Part shown: positions 34,401 to 41,928 of the stretch, one piece after another | Numbering within the stretch: position 1 is the stretch's first letter | How the letters are laid out: every line of letters begins with the position of its first letter | Assembly (NCBI GenBank): GCA_963710715.1 | Contig: CAVQBL010000014.1 | Location: 62,001 to 126,000, forward strand | Origin: CAVQBL01 sp963710715 | GTDB lineage: Bacteria; Pseudomonadota; Gammaproteobacteria; DSM-16500 | DNA length: 64,000 nucleotides | Reading direction: 5' to 3' | Program-made: the position numbers and the translations under genes | Notes under the pieces: model-generated | Told to the model about the DNA's origin: nothing | The model's input: the letters and a program-made list of their open reading frames with translations, nothing else | Databases searched by the model: none

Positions 34401-35193
34401 GGTTGTTGCGGGTGGTGCAGAAATATTAATTGGTCCTTTTTATCAAATTGATTTTAGTAAAGCAGGGGTCTTGTCTGATGATGGTAAATGCTATGCTTTT
34501 GATGAACGTGCGAAAGGCATGGTGTTAAGTGAAGGTGTTGGTTTGGTATTACTCAAGAAATACGAGCAAGCAATAGAAGAGGGTGATCAAATACTGGGTA
34601 TTGTGTTGGGCTCAGCAATTAATAATGATGGTAAAACATCAGGTCTAACGGTCCCTAGTCTTCAAAGTCAAAAAGAAGTGGTTGAAGCTGCTATTGCAAA
34701 TAGCCATGTTACACCTGATACGATTAGTTACTATGAAGCACACGGGACAGGAACGTTGCTGGGTGATCCCATTGAAGTAAAAGCGATAAGTGAAGTGTAT
34801 CGTCATTACACGGATAAAAAAGCTTATTGTGGCATTGGCTCAGTAAAATCAAACATGGGGCATGCATTACGCGCCTCTGGGATCGCAAGTTTTATTAAAG
34901 TGCTTTTAGCAATGCAAAATAAAATTATTCCACCCACTATAAATTGCGAAAAGCCGCACCCACGGTTTCGGTTTTCTGAATCACCATTTTATCCAGTGAT
35001 GGAGCCTATTCCTTGGACTGAAATGAATGGTATCAGAAGAGCGGCTATTGCAGCATTTGGTTTTGGCGGTACAAATTGTCATCTCATCATGGAAGAATAT
35101 AATGGCCCTAAGGGAAAAAGAAAATCGTTACCTATCACTCAAATGAAACGTCAATATTATTGGTTAGGACGTAATATTAAGAAGAGGGACTGA
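28429..35193 (+). CDS. Multidomain polyketide synthase: KS - degenerate AT - ACP - KS - ACP - KS
   Basis: A 2254-residue type I PKS. KS1 (about residues 10-440) has its catalytic Cys in DAACASSL (residue 180), HGTGT and NIGHLEAA. Residues about 450-950 align with an acyltransferase, but the GHSxG nucleophile motif reads GEGVG (about 606-610), so Ser and His are lost. ACP1 has GMDSIAM (Ser 995). KS2 (about 1065-1500) has DTACSSSL (Cys 1234), HGTGT and NIGHLEGA. Next is a linker with the LPTYPFSEKRYWF motif typical of post-KS linkers in trans-AT systems, then ACP2 GLDSIMM (Ser 1730). KS3 (about 1800-2215) has DTACSSSL (Cys 1970), HGTGT and NMGHALRA. No KR, DH, ER, MT or TE is seen. ATG 28429 with GAGG is chosen; upstream in-frame codons come from a repeat. 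Confidence 0.93.
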   Translation: MNNKKFANNVDDIAIVGIACRYPGANNYKEYWDNLANARNSIREITPDRWDINQFYSTDINEPNKSISKWGGLLDDIDKFDSQFFNISPQEANAMDPQQRLLLEETWHCIEDSGIALPELQNKKTSVYVGVTTTDYQRLLGAEHITSRYDCLGNFECILSNRLSYFFNFTGDSESIDAACASSLVSIHAARRSLLSGESDYAIAAGVSVICHPWKYISISKARMLSTTGQCKTFDATADGYVPGEGVGVLLLEPLKKAIVQRHQIYGVLKGSAVKHSGKSIAITAPRVEIEREVIEQALKKAHVDSKTVTYVEAHGTGTSLGDPIEVEALKQAFHTKNKQYCMIGSVKTNIGHLEAAAGIAGVIKVLLMFKNQKIPPTLNITTVNPMIDFENSPFKIANQLTEWQLPEKIKKRRAGVSSFGFGGVNAHIVLEEYNPQPQYKKDIENLNAYPFLISAVTAESLKKLLSEWQSYVKTNDFKKQSLGDICYTIAHGREVFSHRCGALVKSKAELVDFLNSYSVHNVTHMKKNKFILLKLKPLSKLVYSSFHQLCQDYPVLKSLEDQCLSLVMTQLNNKILSEKVKDFIVLYILGSALIKIGLKVSCIMGEGVGEIAAATISGMIDLQSAFSYVAGISEHIIFKRPNISFYSSQDKKIIPPYQITEQYCQALATSANIDDITGKKIIEKCKQLEINQFTFKKYIADWAKVLSHHHLKIESILKDEKVLNKETRLLLLIVLISCIKKLNKKWHLENKDIVNNDSVNEILDLLDDNVLSHSDAVDLILTKNVEKYHRIAEHLQKHQYKLNESKSYKLLKKHNQDLSDMHDFKSKVALALQDNYIRCDDNVPHIENQFIVDIGGQKTAESINALEDASNIRTSAPAFLIDLWCKDVLINWRLWFSSDKYDLVSLPGYQFTKEHHWISEKEIISNKAHSEKSYISPIQNNTPIQTNKIATEVTHNQSQLKDEVCKQVVKTLSKITRSDKIDPNVNLSQFGMDSIAMTEFSMELDEYYGIELTPAVLFEHGTLNSFVDYLIEKYSAELLAKHKNVISKENLIREKPKPPEVSISSIPIISHDIAIIGMSGLFPGSDGLDQFWENIVQEKDMITEIPKNRWDWKSVSTKTKVKWGGFVDSLDQFDPLFFNISPREAELMDPQQRKLIEIIWKAIENAGYSQDEISFAKTGVFVGASASDYAELLNKKNLISPQIPTGVLHCMLANRVSYLLNLNGPSEIVDTACSSSLVAIHHAVHSILMGDCDIAIAGGVNALFSPSMFLEFSQAGMLSEDGHCKTFDKSASGYVRGEGVGAIVLKSLEKALADNDTIYGVIKGTAVNHGGHVNSLTVPNPNAQAEVIMRACERAKISVDTINYIEAHGTGTPLGDPIEINGLKKAFQTLSDKQGEKTLAKNYCGLGSVKSNIGHLEGAAGIASVIKVLLAMKHNKLPGTVHYKELNPYIDIKDSPFYIIDKTRAWTKLKDKNNHDIPLRAGISSFGFGGTNAHVIIEEAPQRSNISNHRTNKPFYLVTLSAKEESELKQKVIDLIHFLQANKELALENVSYTLNKGRAHFEERYAMVVHSIEDLIKTLKEISKSEETENSFTSLKDKKTREKDQIVLGKIANQILLDMTESSSITDKEYYDNLLTLANYYIHGFSLDWDKLHHNELKFRLPLPTYPFSEKRYWFSSGQMRAQQEPEEVSVIRDDLSQLVKELNLLCSDLLKVKNIDSDAELSQIGLDSIMMIELLDAIEEKYQVTVEANTLIDYSSITRLAKYLLSLGTKPTSQPAVEKPISKAQPKKSHTKNENSGKIAIISMAGRFPESPTIEKFWDNLYHARELITEIPKSRWSIKEYYSSDKEAPNKSYSKWGGHIEDIEWFDANFFETSEADAIMMDPPQRILLEVAQELLDRAGYTREELNGKKISVMLGSGESNYQNYYQENVKNDWRKHRIVNYIQNMQAARIAKFYNLLGAAFTIDTACSSSLVAIHEACKSLLSGESEMVVAGGAEILIGPFYQIDFSKAGVLSDDGKCYAFDERAKGMVLSEGVGLVLLKKYEQAIEEGDQILGIVLGSAINNDGKTSGLTVPSLQSQKEVVEAAIANSHVTPDTISYYEAHGTGTLLGDPIEVKAISEVYRHYTDKKAYCGIGSVKSNMGHALRASGIASFIKVLLAMQNKIIPPTINCEKPHPRFRFSESPFYPVMEPIPWTEMNGIRRAAIAAFGFGGTNCHLIMEEYNGPKGKRKSLPITQMKRQYYWLGRNIKKRD

Positions 35194-35195
35194 AT

Positions 35196-35477
35196 ATGGA
35201 TGATCAAAAATTATCGTTAGCTATTTCAGAATATCTCTTTAACAAGCTAAGTGAAGCAGCTTCTGATAAAAAACCTTTAACATCAGAGGATATGAAAAAA
35301 AATTTCATGGACATGGGTATCGATTCTATTAGTTTGATTGATTTAACGCAGACAATAGAAAAAGAGTTGGATATTGAATTATATCCAACTTTATTTTTTG
35401 AATATCAAAATATTGATGCTTTAAGTCAATATTTTGCAACAGAGTATAAGCAAGCGTTTTCAACTTATTTAAGTTAG
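35196..35477 (+). CDS. Stand-alone acyl carrier protein of the PKS locus
   Basis: A 93-residue carrier protein, likely loaded with phosphopantetheine on Ser 44 in MGIDSISLIDLTQTIE. It follows the PKS stop by 2 bases, so it is translationally linked. It probably receives or passes chains for the KS3 domain, or holds the chain for the oxoamine synthase; this is inference. Its last codon pair and stop (AGT TAG) lie at the very start of repeat B at 35471. The repeat end therefore supplies the TAG. Confidence 0.9.
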   Translation: MDDQKLSLAISEYLFNKLSEAASDKKPLTSEDMKKNFMDMGIDSISLIDLTQTIEKELDIELYPTLFFEYQNIDALSQYFATEYKQAFSTYLS

Positions 35478-35631
35478 ATCGAAGCCCCGTCATTGCGAGC
35501 CCGCGCGTCCCGCAATGCTTTTATGCGGGATCAGCGCGGGCGTGGCAATCCAGGGAGCACAAAAACGTTCCCCTGGATTGCTTCGCATGAAAAGCACATG
35601 CTCGCAATGACGGGGCTTCGATCTAACTTCA
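35471..35631. repeat. Family B palindrome between convergent genes
   Basis: A full element with arms AAGTTAGATCGAAGCCCCGT and its complement, and a larger inner loop than other copies. The left tip encodes the TAG of the ACP gene; the right tip encodes the TGA of the minus-strand gene 35629-36159. It occupies the entire intergenic space. Its symmetric hairpin could act as a two-way transcript end, although no T-run is present. Confidence 0.9.
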
Positions 35632-36159
35632 ATGAGGTAAATATTTAGCCGGTATTTTAAGCTTATCGGTTTCGTTATTCCAAATTAAGGAAGATACTTT
35701 CCAATCCCCACCTATTTTGACGAGTTGTATGAAATTGACGCCATAAGTTGTTGCTTTCGGATTTTCTGGTTCAAAAGAAGCTTTATAAGTGCTTAGTCGT
35801 TGAGCTACATTGCCAAATACGTCAGTAGCAGAATAAATTTCTTTTTCTTGAAAAGTGGGCGCAGTTCCTTTTCCGGGTTGCTTTTTGACGAGATCTATCC
35901 CTGTGTTCCACTGCTCAGTGACTGCTTTTATAAAGTTATCTATAGAGTAAATAGCAGGTTTGTCACCTGTATTATCTATCAACACTGCATCTTTAGTAAA
36001 AACTTTTCTCATATCTTCAAATTGTGGGCGTTGATTTCTTTCGAAGCTAACCGCTTTATACATTCCATCAACTGTCTCATCAATTGTGTTTGCTAAAGCG
36101 GAATTAGAAAAAAATAAGCTACATAAAAAAATTTCTAATAAACGATTCCTATTTTTCAT
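35629..36159 (-). CDS. Secreted NTF2/SnoaL-like protein
   Basis: Probably a periplasmic protein with a cone-shaped NTF2-like fold; no catalytic role can be assigned. ATG 36159 gives a signal peptide (MKNRNRLLEIFLCSLFFSNS followed by ALA). An in-frame ATG at 36174 is less likely because GGAG sits between the two. The mature part has the usual pattern of these folds: an N-terminal helix (ETVDGMYKAV), FTKDAVLIDN, YSIDNFIKAV, and a final strand pair (FIQLVKIGGDWKVSSLIW). Length is 176 residues. The stop codon overlaps repeat B. Confidence 0.65.
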   Translation of the reverse strand: MKNRNRLLEIFLCSLFFSNSALANTIDETVDGMYKAVSFERNQRPQFEDMRKVFTKDAVLIDNTGDKPAIYSIDNFIKAVTEQWNTGIDLVKKQPGKGTAPTFQEKEIYSATDVFGNVAQRLSTYKASFEPENPKATTYGVNFIQLVKIGGDWKVSSLIWNNETDKLKIPAKYLPH

Positions 36160-36207
36160 TTTTTCGTTCTCCATTTGAATTAAATTTTACAATATATTAT
36201 AACAATT

Positions 36208-36232
36208 GGGGTCAGTCCTGACAAATGGACTT
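36208..36232. repeat. Half copy of family E repeat
   Basis: GGGGTCAGTCCTGACAAATG begins here, like one arm of the E palindromes at 4206 and 10557, but the second arm is absent. It sits in the 177-base gap before the ankyrin gene; the rest of this gap (36233-36336) shows no gene. Confidence 0.6.
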
Positions 36233-36336
36233 TGTTAGCATTTGGTGAGGGGTCCGAACCTCGTGTTTTTTACGAGGTGAAGCAATTCAGAGGAAATAGA
36301 TTAAATGCCTGAACGTTTTCCGGTCTGCATTTCTTT

Positions 36337-36933
36337 TTATCCAGGTTTGCATAGGCTTGCTGGCTGTTTATCCCAAATATTTTGCAAGCTTCTAAAAGTA
36401 TCTTTTAGCTCTAAAATGCTGTTTAAAGTTTTTTTGTGTTGTTCAAAGCAAGGCTCATCAAGATCACTATCAAAAAGCGCTCGCACTGCGGTTACTTTTT
36501 GTTTTAGAGAAGATTGTTGACCGCTAAATAAACGTGAAGAAGGTTCTTCATCCTGTTTAATTTCTTTTTCATTTTTGCAGAGATAATCAGATAACTTTCT
36601 CATACAAATCACTTTGACAACTTCAGTATGACCATTTACTTCAGCAACATGAAGTGCAACCATAGGCTTCATCTTCATGGGTTTTGCTTGATTTTCATAA
36701 ACTGCATCAATGTTAATATTTTTTGTTTTTAATAATATTTTTACAACTTCGACGTAGCCATTTTCTGCAGCCAGATAAAGTGCTGTAGCGCCAGCGCATT
36801 GTTTGTTAACAATAGTTGCATCTGCTTTTAATAATGCATCTACAGCTATATGGTTGCCATTCTTTGCAGCAAGATGAAGCTCAGTAAAATTCGGATCAGA
36901 TGGAGCTAAATTTTTCTTAGATTGGATTGTCAT
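36337..36933 (-). CDS. Small ankyrin-repeat protein, effector candidate
   Basis: 198 residues with three ankyrin repeats (FTELHLAAKNGNHIAVDALL, ATALYLAAENGYVEVVKILL, MVALHVAEVNGHTEVVKVIC). A charged linker and a helical C-terminal tail follow. ATG 36933 has GAGG 8 bases upstream; the ATG two codons earlier (36939) is too close to that site. Ankyrin repeats bind proteins, and in Legionellales such stand-alone proteins are often translocated into host cells. No catalytic domain is visible. No signal peptide. Confidence 0.82.
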   Translation of the reverse strand: MTIQSKKNLAPSDPNFTELHLAAKNGNHIAVDALLKADATIVNKQCAGATALYLAAENGYVEVVKILLKTKNINIDAVYENQAKPMKMKPMVALHVAEVNGHTEVVKVICMRKLSDYLCKNEKEIKQDEEPSSRLFSGQQSSLKQKVTAVRALFDSDLDEPCFEQHKKTLNSILELKDTFRSLQNIWDKQPASLCKPG

Positions 36934-37060
36934 ACACATTTCCTCGTTTGTATCGTTTATGTTTATATATTTTTTGATTATGATTATAGCTGTGTTAGCT
37001 TAAGAAAATATTAAGAAAGCGGGGATCTATTAGAAACGCTTAAGGAAGAAAACCTATTTT

Positions 37061-37137
37061 TAGGGTGGGCAAAGGCCACTCTTTGGCCGTGCCCATCATA
37101 TGAAAAGGTGGACACGCTACCACTTTGTCCACCTTTC
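37061..37137. repeat. Two family C palindromes in tandem
   Basis: 37061-37098 reads TAGGGTGGGCAAAGGCCACT, then its near-complement ending GTGCCCATCAT. 37102-37137 reads GAAAAGGTGGACACGCTACC, then ACTTTGTCCACCTTTC. Related copies lie at 56073, 58297 and 58857. They fill the gap between the ankyrin gene and the polyproline gene, just after the latter's stop. Confidence 0.8.
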
Positions 37138-37161
37138 AAATACCTACAAAAACTATGGGGC

Positions 37162-39624
37162 CTAAAAAGTGACAGGTGCAGATGGGTGGCCATTCGCATC
37201 TTTTGAATTCGTCTTTGATAAATTTTCTGCGTCGACAACATATTCATTCGGAAATATATTTTTTGCTCGAACGTAAACAGATACAAGATCTGAGTCCGTA
37301 AAAGATGAAAAGAGGCCTTTTTTGTGATGACTCACTGTCTTAAGACGCTGCGCTTCAATTTCAGTGAGTAATCCAATATTTAACTCATGATAAACAGAAT
37401 ATATGTCTTCCATGATGTCCTTCATGTTTTTGTCTTCAATGTTTTTATTTCGTAACTTCTTTTTAATCTTTTCAAAAATTGAATTTTCTAAATTGTACAT
37501 AACTTCCTTTATTTCATCAATAGAGTCTAAACGTTGCTGAGGTGGGAATTTTCTAACTTCTTTATATTGATTTATGGATTTATTAAGCGTCGCACAGGCG
37601 GAAATGAAAAGATCTATTTCTTTTTTGGAATTTTTAGTCTTTTCTTCGCTCGCGGATTTTTCACCCTGCTTGATGGCTTGAGTGACACAATATAATCTAT
37701 CGAATTGGTTTTCTGCAAGTTCCAATTCTACCTGATCTTTACCCTTTGACAAAGCTTGTGAAAAAAGAGCAGATAAGATTTGTAACCCTTGATGACCGAG
37801 GTCAGTTAATTTTTTTCCTTTAGGCTGTATTAATATTTTAACATCATCCGCAGCGTTTGCATTTGAACTAGGACGCACCCGTAACTCAAAATGTTTCAGT
37901 AGCGCGTCCATAACGACTTTCATTTTAGGAGAATTCGGAAACAGACAAGGTGATTGTGCGTCTTCTTTCATTTCAGTGGAATTGAAAAACGCACAAATCA
38001 ATGGTCTTTGCTCGGTTAGTTGCTTTTGTGGTAGCGCTGTAAAAATGTTGTTGGTGCTAAATCTATTTTTTTCATCATCTTTAGTAAGATAGAGTATCTT
38101 AGCTTTGGGTAGAGGCCACTGCTGCTTCTTGGTGTCATATATGGCAATACCCTGTGGCCAGTCTGCGTCTATTATTTTTTTTCCATCAGAGCTAACTTTA
38201 ACACGCGTAATCCGAGATTGGTTTCTTTCTGCAAAATCATTTGGAAATGGAAATCCGGCATTTCCTCCTATAACACAAAACGCCGAACAAGTGTCTTTTT
38301 CTTCAGATCTTTCTTCAGGTTTTCCTTTTGCTGGAGTTAAAGTTAATTTTCTTGCAGCTTCTCTTAATGCATCGGCGGCTATTTTTTCAGGGGACTTTAT
38401 TACAATTGCAGCGGCTTCTTGTACTTTAGCGACTGCATATGCAGCGATACCTTTTGCTGATGATATCACGTTTGAAATTGCTTCTTCTGCTTTTTCAAGA
38501 GAGTCAATACCTTCATAATCTACATTGACTATAGTGAAAATAGGTCCATTTAGTATTTTGGCTGTGACTATCAAGTGCTTAGAATTGGAGTCTTTTTTTT
38601 CTGTAGGCACCGTCTCTGCCCTGGTAAGTATAGTAAGATTTCCTTTAGTTACAGGGTACATCTTTGAGAGTAGACCATTATTTAGGTCTGCTTTAAAATT
38701 ATTGTCGCCTTCTCCTACTCCTTGTATAAGAAAGATGCTCAGGTCGTGATCTTGCGCTGTTTTCACTATAGTATCTTTTATTCTCTGTTGTTCTTCAGGT
38801 TTCATATCTTTATAAGGTATCTCACCGCGAGCATCCCATGTGCCAATGTATATTTTTTCTGGTTTACCATCAATTTCAACAGTATGTTCATTTACAACAG
38901 GCAAGGATAAAAAAAACTCTCGATTTTTTTTATCAAGCAATGGATGTTGTAGATCAAGCAATGGATGTTGTTTTTGCTCTGTTAGTGCTACAGATGGATC
39001 TGATTGTATTGGTGATGGAAGAGGGGGAAGAGCCGGAAGATTATTTGATCCAGCAGCAGATGCTGCTGGTTTTGGTGGAAGCGGTGGTCGTGTTGCAGAT
39101 GCTGCTGATTTTGTAGCAGGTGCCGCTGCTTGAGCCGGCGGTGTTTGTGATCTCTCTGTTGGTGTTGTTGGAAGTGGAGGATGAGGTGTAAGCAAAGCTG
39201 CTCCTGCTGCAGGTGTCGTTGGTGTCGCAGTAGATGCTGTAGCAGCTGCTTGTTGGTTTACAGGTGCAAGTGGTGCCGGTCTTCTAGGAACTGGAGGTTT
39301 TCGCGCGGGTGTCGCTGCAGGTGTCGGAGGTGTTGTTGGTCTCATCCCTACTACTGGTGGTTTTGGTGTTGTTGGACGTGGAGGAGGTGTAATCAAAGCT
39401 GCTCCTGCTGCTTTGTTTGCCGTATTTTCTTTTCTCGAAGGTGCTGCTGATCCTGCTGCTTTGTTTGCCGTATTTCCTCTTCCCGAAGGTGGAAGTGCTC
39501 GCCCTGTTGCTACAGATGCCTCTGAACCATTCGCTTTTCCATTTGCAGTGCCATTTTGTTTAGGTCTATATGTTCGGTTACCCTTACTTTTATCTGCTTG
39601 TCCAACTTGTTTTCTGCCTTTCAT
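37162..39624 (-). CDS. Polyproline protein with possible degenerate endonuclease/exonuclease/phosphatase (EEP) fold; effector candidate
   Basis: 820 residues. Residues about 1-230 are Ala/Pro/Thr/Lys-rich with repeated modules (NTANKAAG twice; AAGAALITPPPRPTTP and AAGAALLTPHPPLPTTP). They include SH3 class II-like PxxPx(R/K) motifs (PPVPRR, PPLPPK). From about 255, KIYIGTWDARGE, DLSIFLIQGVGEGD, GNLTILTRAE, FTIVNVDYEG and CVIGGNAGFPFPND follow in the order expected for an EEP fold (TWNxxG, QE, NxH, GDFN). Several catalytic residues differ, for example Asn to Asp and QE to QG. The C-terminal ~250 residues are helical. GGAGGAG precedes ATG 39624. Role inferred: host-directed scaffold or altered phosphatase. 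Confidence 0.65.
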   Translation of the reverse strand: MKGRKQVGQADKSKGNRTYRPKQNGTANGKANGSEASVATGRALPPSGRGNTANKAAGSAAPSRKENTANKAAGAALITPPPRPTTPKPPVVGMRPTTPPTPAATPARKPPVPRRPAPLAPVNQQAAATASTATPTTPAAGAALLTPHPPLPTTPTERSQTPPAQAAAPATKSAASATRPPLPPKPAASAAGSNNLPALPPLPSPIQSDPSVALTEQKQHPLLDLQHPLLDKKNREFFLSLPVVNEHTVEIDGKPEKIYIGTWDARGEIPYKDMKPEEQQRIKDTIVKTAQDHDLSIFLIQGVGEGDNNFKADLNNGLLSKMYPVTKGNLTILTRAETVPTEKKDSNSKHLIVTAKILNGPIFTIVNVDYEGIDSLEKAEEAISNVISSAKGIAAYAVAKVQEAAAIVIKSPEKIAADALREAARKLTLTPAKGKPEERSEEKDTCSAFCVIGGNAGFPFPNDFAERNQSRITRVKVSSDGKKIIDADWPQGIAIYDTKKQQWPLPKAKILYLTKDDEKNRFSTNNIFTALPQKQLTEQRPLICAFFNSTEMKEDAQSPCLFPNSPKMKVVMDALLKHFELRVRPSSNANAADDVKILIQPKGKKLTDLGHQGLQILSALFSQALSKGKDQVELELAENQFDRLYCVTQAIKQGEKSASEEKTKNSKKEIDLFISACATLNKSINQYKEVRKFPPQQRLDSIDEIKEVMYNLENSIFEKIKKKLRNKNIEDKNMKDIMEDIYSVYHELNIGLLTEIEAQRLKTVSHHKKGLFSSFTDSDLVSVYVRAKNIFPNEYVVDAENLSKTNSKDANGHPSAPVTF

Positions 39625-39664
39625 AAATTTCTCCTCCTTCTAATAGTTAATAATAAGTAATTTT

Positions 39665-40690
39665 TTAATCCCAATTCATCACCACTTTTCCACTCTGTCC
39701 TGAGAGCATAACATCAAATACTTTTTGGTAATCATCCACATGAAAATGGTGAGTGATGACAGGTGAGATATCTAATCCGCTTTGCAACATGGTAATCATT
39801 TTATACCAAGTTTCAAACATTTCGCGACCGTAAACTCCTTTCAACTCCAAACCTTTCATGATGATGTGGTTCCAATCGATTTGCGTATCACGCGGTAAAA
39901 AACCTAATAAGCCAATTTTTCCTGCATGCACCATGTGAGCCAACATGTCATTAAATGCTTTAGAGTTACCGGACATTTCTAAGCCTACGTCAAATCCTTC
40001 TGTCATACCTAATTTTTTCATTGCATGGTCTAATGTTGTTTTCTTGACATTCAATGCAAGTGAAACCCCCATTTTTTTTGCTAATTCAAGTCTATAGTCA
40101 TTCACGTCAGTAATGACAACATGGCGTGCGCCGGCATGTCGTGCAACGGCTGCAGTCATAATGCCAACTGGGCCTGCGCCGGTGATTAAAATATCTTCGC
40201 CAACTAAATCAAACGATAAAGCAGAGTGTGTTGCATTACCAAACGGATTAAGTATCGCTGCTAAGTCATCTGAAATAGAATCTGGGATAGGATAAGCATT
40301 CTCAGCTGGGAGGACGAGATATTCAGCAAAACAACCGTTGAGTGTGACACCGATGCTAACATTTTTTCGGCACAAATGACGGCGGCCTGCGCGACAATTA
40401 CGACAAAATCCACACGCTAAGTGGTTTTCTCCAGAAACACGGGTACCTTTTTTTAAACCAGTGACTTCTTTGCCCATATCAACAATTTCACCGACAAATT
40501 CATGACCGATGATGAGAGGAACAGGAATAATCTGCTGCGCCCACTCGTCCCAATTATAAATATGCATATCCGTACCGCAAATAGAAGTTTTTTTAATTTT
40601 AATTAATACATCATTATGTCCCATTTTAGGTTCGGGAACATCCATCATCCACATGCCACGCTCAGGTTTTGATTTAACTAATGCTTTCAT
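39665..40690 (-). CDS. tdh: L-threonine 3-dehydrogenase
   Basis: Oxidises L-threonine with NAD+ to 2-amino-3-ketobutyrate. The 341-residue zinc alcohol-dehydrogenase family protein shows the catalytic zinc ligands (CGTDMHIYNWDEW, IGHEFVGEI), the structural zinc Cys cluster (CGFCRNCRAGRRHLC), and the NAD site (ITGAGPVGIMTAAVARHAGA). It overlaps the end of kbl by 17 bases, so both are made from one transcript. The two enzymes act in sequence to give glycine and acetyl-CoA. Confidence 0.97.
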   Translation of the reverse strand: MKALVKSKPERGMWMMDVPEPKMGHNDVLIKIKKTSICGTDMHIYNWDEWAQQIIPVPLIIGHEFVGEIVDMGKEVTGLKKGTRVSGENHLACGFCRNCRAGRRHLCRKNVSIGVTLNGCFAEYLVLPAENAYPIPDSISDDLAAILNPFGNATHSALSFDLVGEDILITGAGPVGIMTAAVARHAGARHVVITDVNDYRLELAKKMGVSLALNVKKTTLDHAMKKLGMTEGFDVGLEMSGNSKAFNDMLAHMVHAGKIGLLGFLPRDTQIDWNHIIMKGLELKGVYGREMFETWYKMITMLQSGLDISPVITHHFHVDDYQKVFDVMLSGQSGKVVMNWD

Positions 40691-41879
40691 GTTTTATTAT
40701 TCCTAACTTTTTACCAATTTTTGCAAACGCTTGAATGGCTTTATCTAATTGTTCTTTTGTGTGAGCTGCAGACATCTGTGTGCGGATACGCGCTTGGCCG
40801 TGTGGTACCACGGGATAAGAAAAACCAATCACATAAATACCTTCATGTAATAATTCATCTGCCATGGTTTTTGCGAGTTTTGCATCTCCCAGCATCACAG
40901 GAATAATAGGATGTTCGCCAGGAATTAATTTGAACCCTAATTGCGTCATATTTTTGCGAAAATAAGTACTGTTTTCATGCACACGTTTAACTAATTCATG
41001 ACTGGATTCTAATAAATCTAGCACTTTGATGGATGTTGCAGTAACAACAGGTGCTAAGGTATTTGAAAATAAATAAGGTCGTGAACGTTGACGCAACCAA
41101 GCAATTATTTCACGCCGACCACTGGTGTAACCGCCTGATGCACCACCCAGTGCTTTGCCCAATGTACCAGTGATAATATCAATTCGCCCCATGACATTGT
41201 GATATTCATGTGTGCCACGTCCATTTTTTCCCATGAAGCCAACTGCGTGGGAATCATCCACCATAACCATAGCATCATAGCGATCAGCTAAATCACAAAT
41301 AGAAGGTAGATTCGCAATAATGCCATCCATAGAAAATACACCATCCGTTGCAATTAAGCGGTAACGACAATTTTTTGCTTCTTTAAGTTTTTGTTCGAGA
41401 TCATGCATATCGTTATTGTTATAACGAAAGCGTTGTGCTTTGCAGAGTCGAATGCCATCGATAATGCTAGCGTGATTGAGTGCATCACTAATGATTGCAT
41501 CCTCAGGGCTTAATAATGTTTCAAATAAACCGCCATTCGCATCGAAGCAAGAAGAGTAGAGTATGGTATCTTCTGTTCCTAAAAATTCACTCAAGCGTTC
41601 TTCTAATTCTTTATGATCGGTTTGTGTTCCGCAAATAAATCTAACGGATGACATACCAAATCCATATTTATCGATGGCTTCTTTTGCTGCCGCAAGTAAT
41701 GCTGGATGATTGGCAAGACCAAGATAATTGTTCGCACAAAAGTTTAAAACTTTAGCGCCATCATTAATGGTAATTTGAGCTTGCTGTTGAGAGGTGATAA
41801 CGCGTTCACCTTTGTAAAGTCCTGACTCTATGAGTTTATCGAGTTCTTGAGAGAGGTATTTGAGAAAATCAGGCCTCAT
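40674..41879 (-). CDS. kbl: Glycine C-acetyltransferase (2-amino-3-ketobutyrate CoA ligase)
   Basis: A PLP enzyme that cleaves 2-amino-3-ketobutyrate with CoA to glycine and acetyl-CoA. It has FCANNYLGLANHP, the PLP Asp/His motif MVDDSHAVGFMGKNGRG, and the PLP Lys in TGTLGKALGGASGGY. The start at 41879 (MRPDFLKYL) lines up with E. coli Kbl and has AGG 9 bases upstream; an ATG three codons earlier (41888) overlaps that site. Full length. It is a useful intact family reference for the broken oxoamine synthase at 26885-28115. Confidence 0.97.
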   Translation of the reverse strand: MRPDFLKYLSQELDKLIESGLYKGERVITSQQQAQITINDGAKVLNFCANNYLGLANHPALLAAAKEAIDKYGFGMSSVRFICGTQTDHKELEERLSEFLGTEDTILYSSCFDANGGLFETLLSPEDAIISDALNHASIIDGIRLCKAQRFRYNNNDMHDLEQKLKEAKNCRYRLIATDGVFSMDGIIANLPSICDLADRYDAMVMVDDSHAVGFMGKNGRGTHEYHNVMGRIDIITGTLGKALGGASGGYTSGRREIIAWLRQRSRPYLFSNTLAPVVTATSIKVLDLLESSHELVKRVHENSTYFRKNMTQLGFKLIPGEHPIIPVMLGDAKLAKTMADELLHEGIYVIGFSYPVVPHGQARIRTQMSAAHTKEQLDKAIQAFAKIGKKLGIIKHESIS

Positions 41880-41928
41880 TGTCGCCATCCTGTGATTAAA
41901 AATAAGGCTGATATGGTACCATGTGGTG

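Noticed and set aside
37061..37137. Family C hairpins as Rho-independent terminators
   Set aside because: No run of Ts follows either arm, and copies also occur upstream of genes (zapE).
39181..39450. Cys/Arg-rich plus-strand frame
   Set aside because: Antisense to the polyproline region of the 820-residue protein; its odd composition comes from the complement of Pro/Ala codons.
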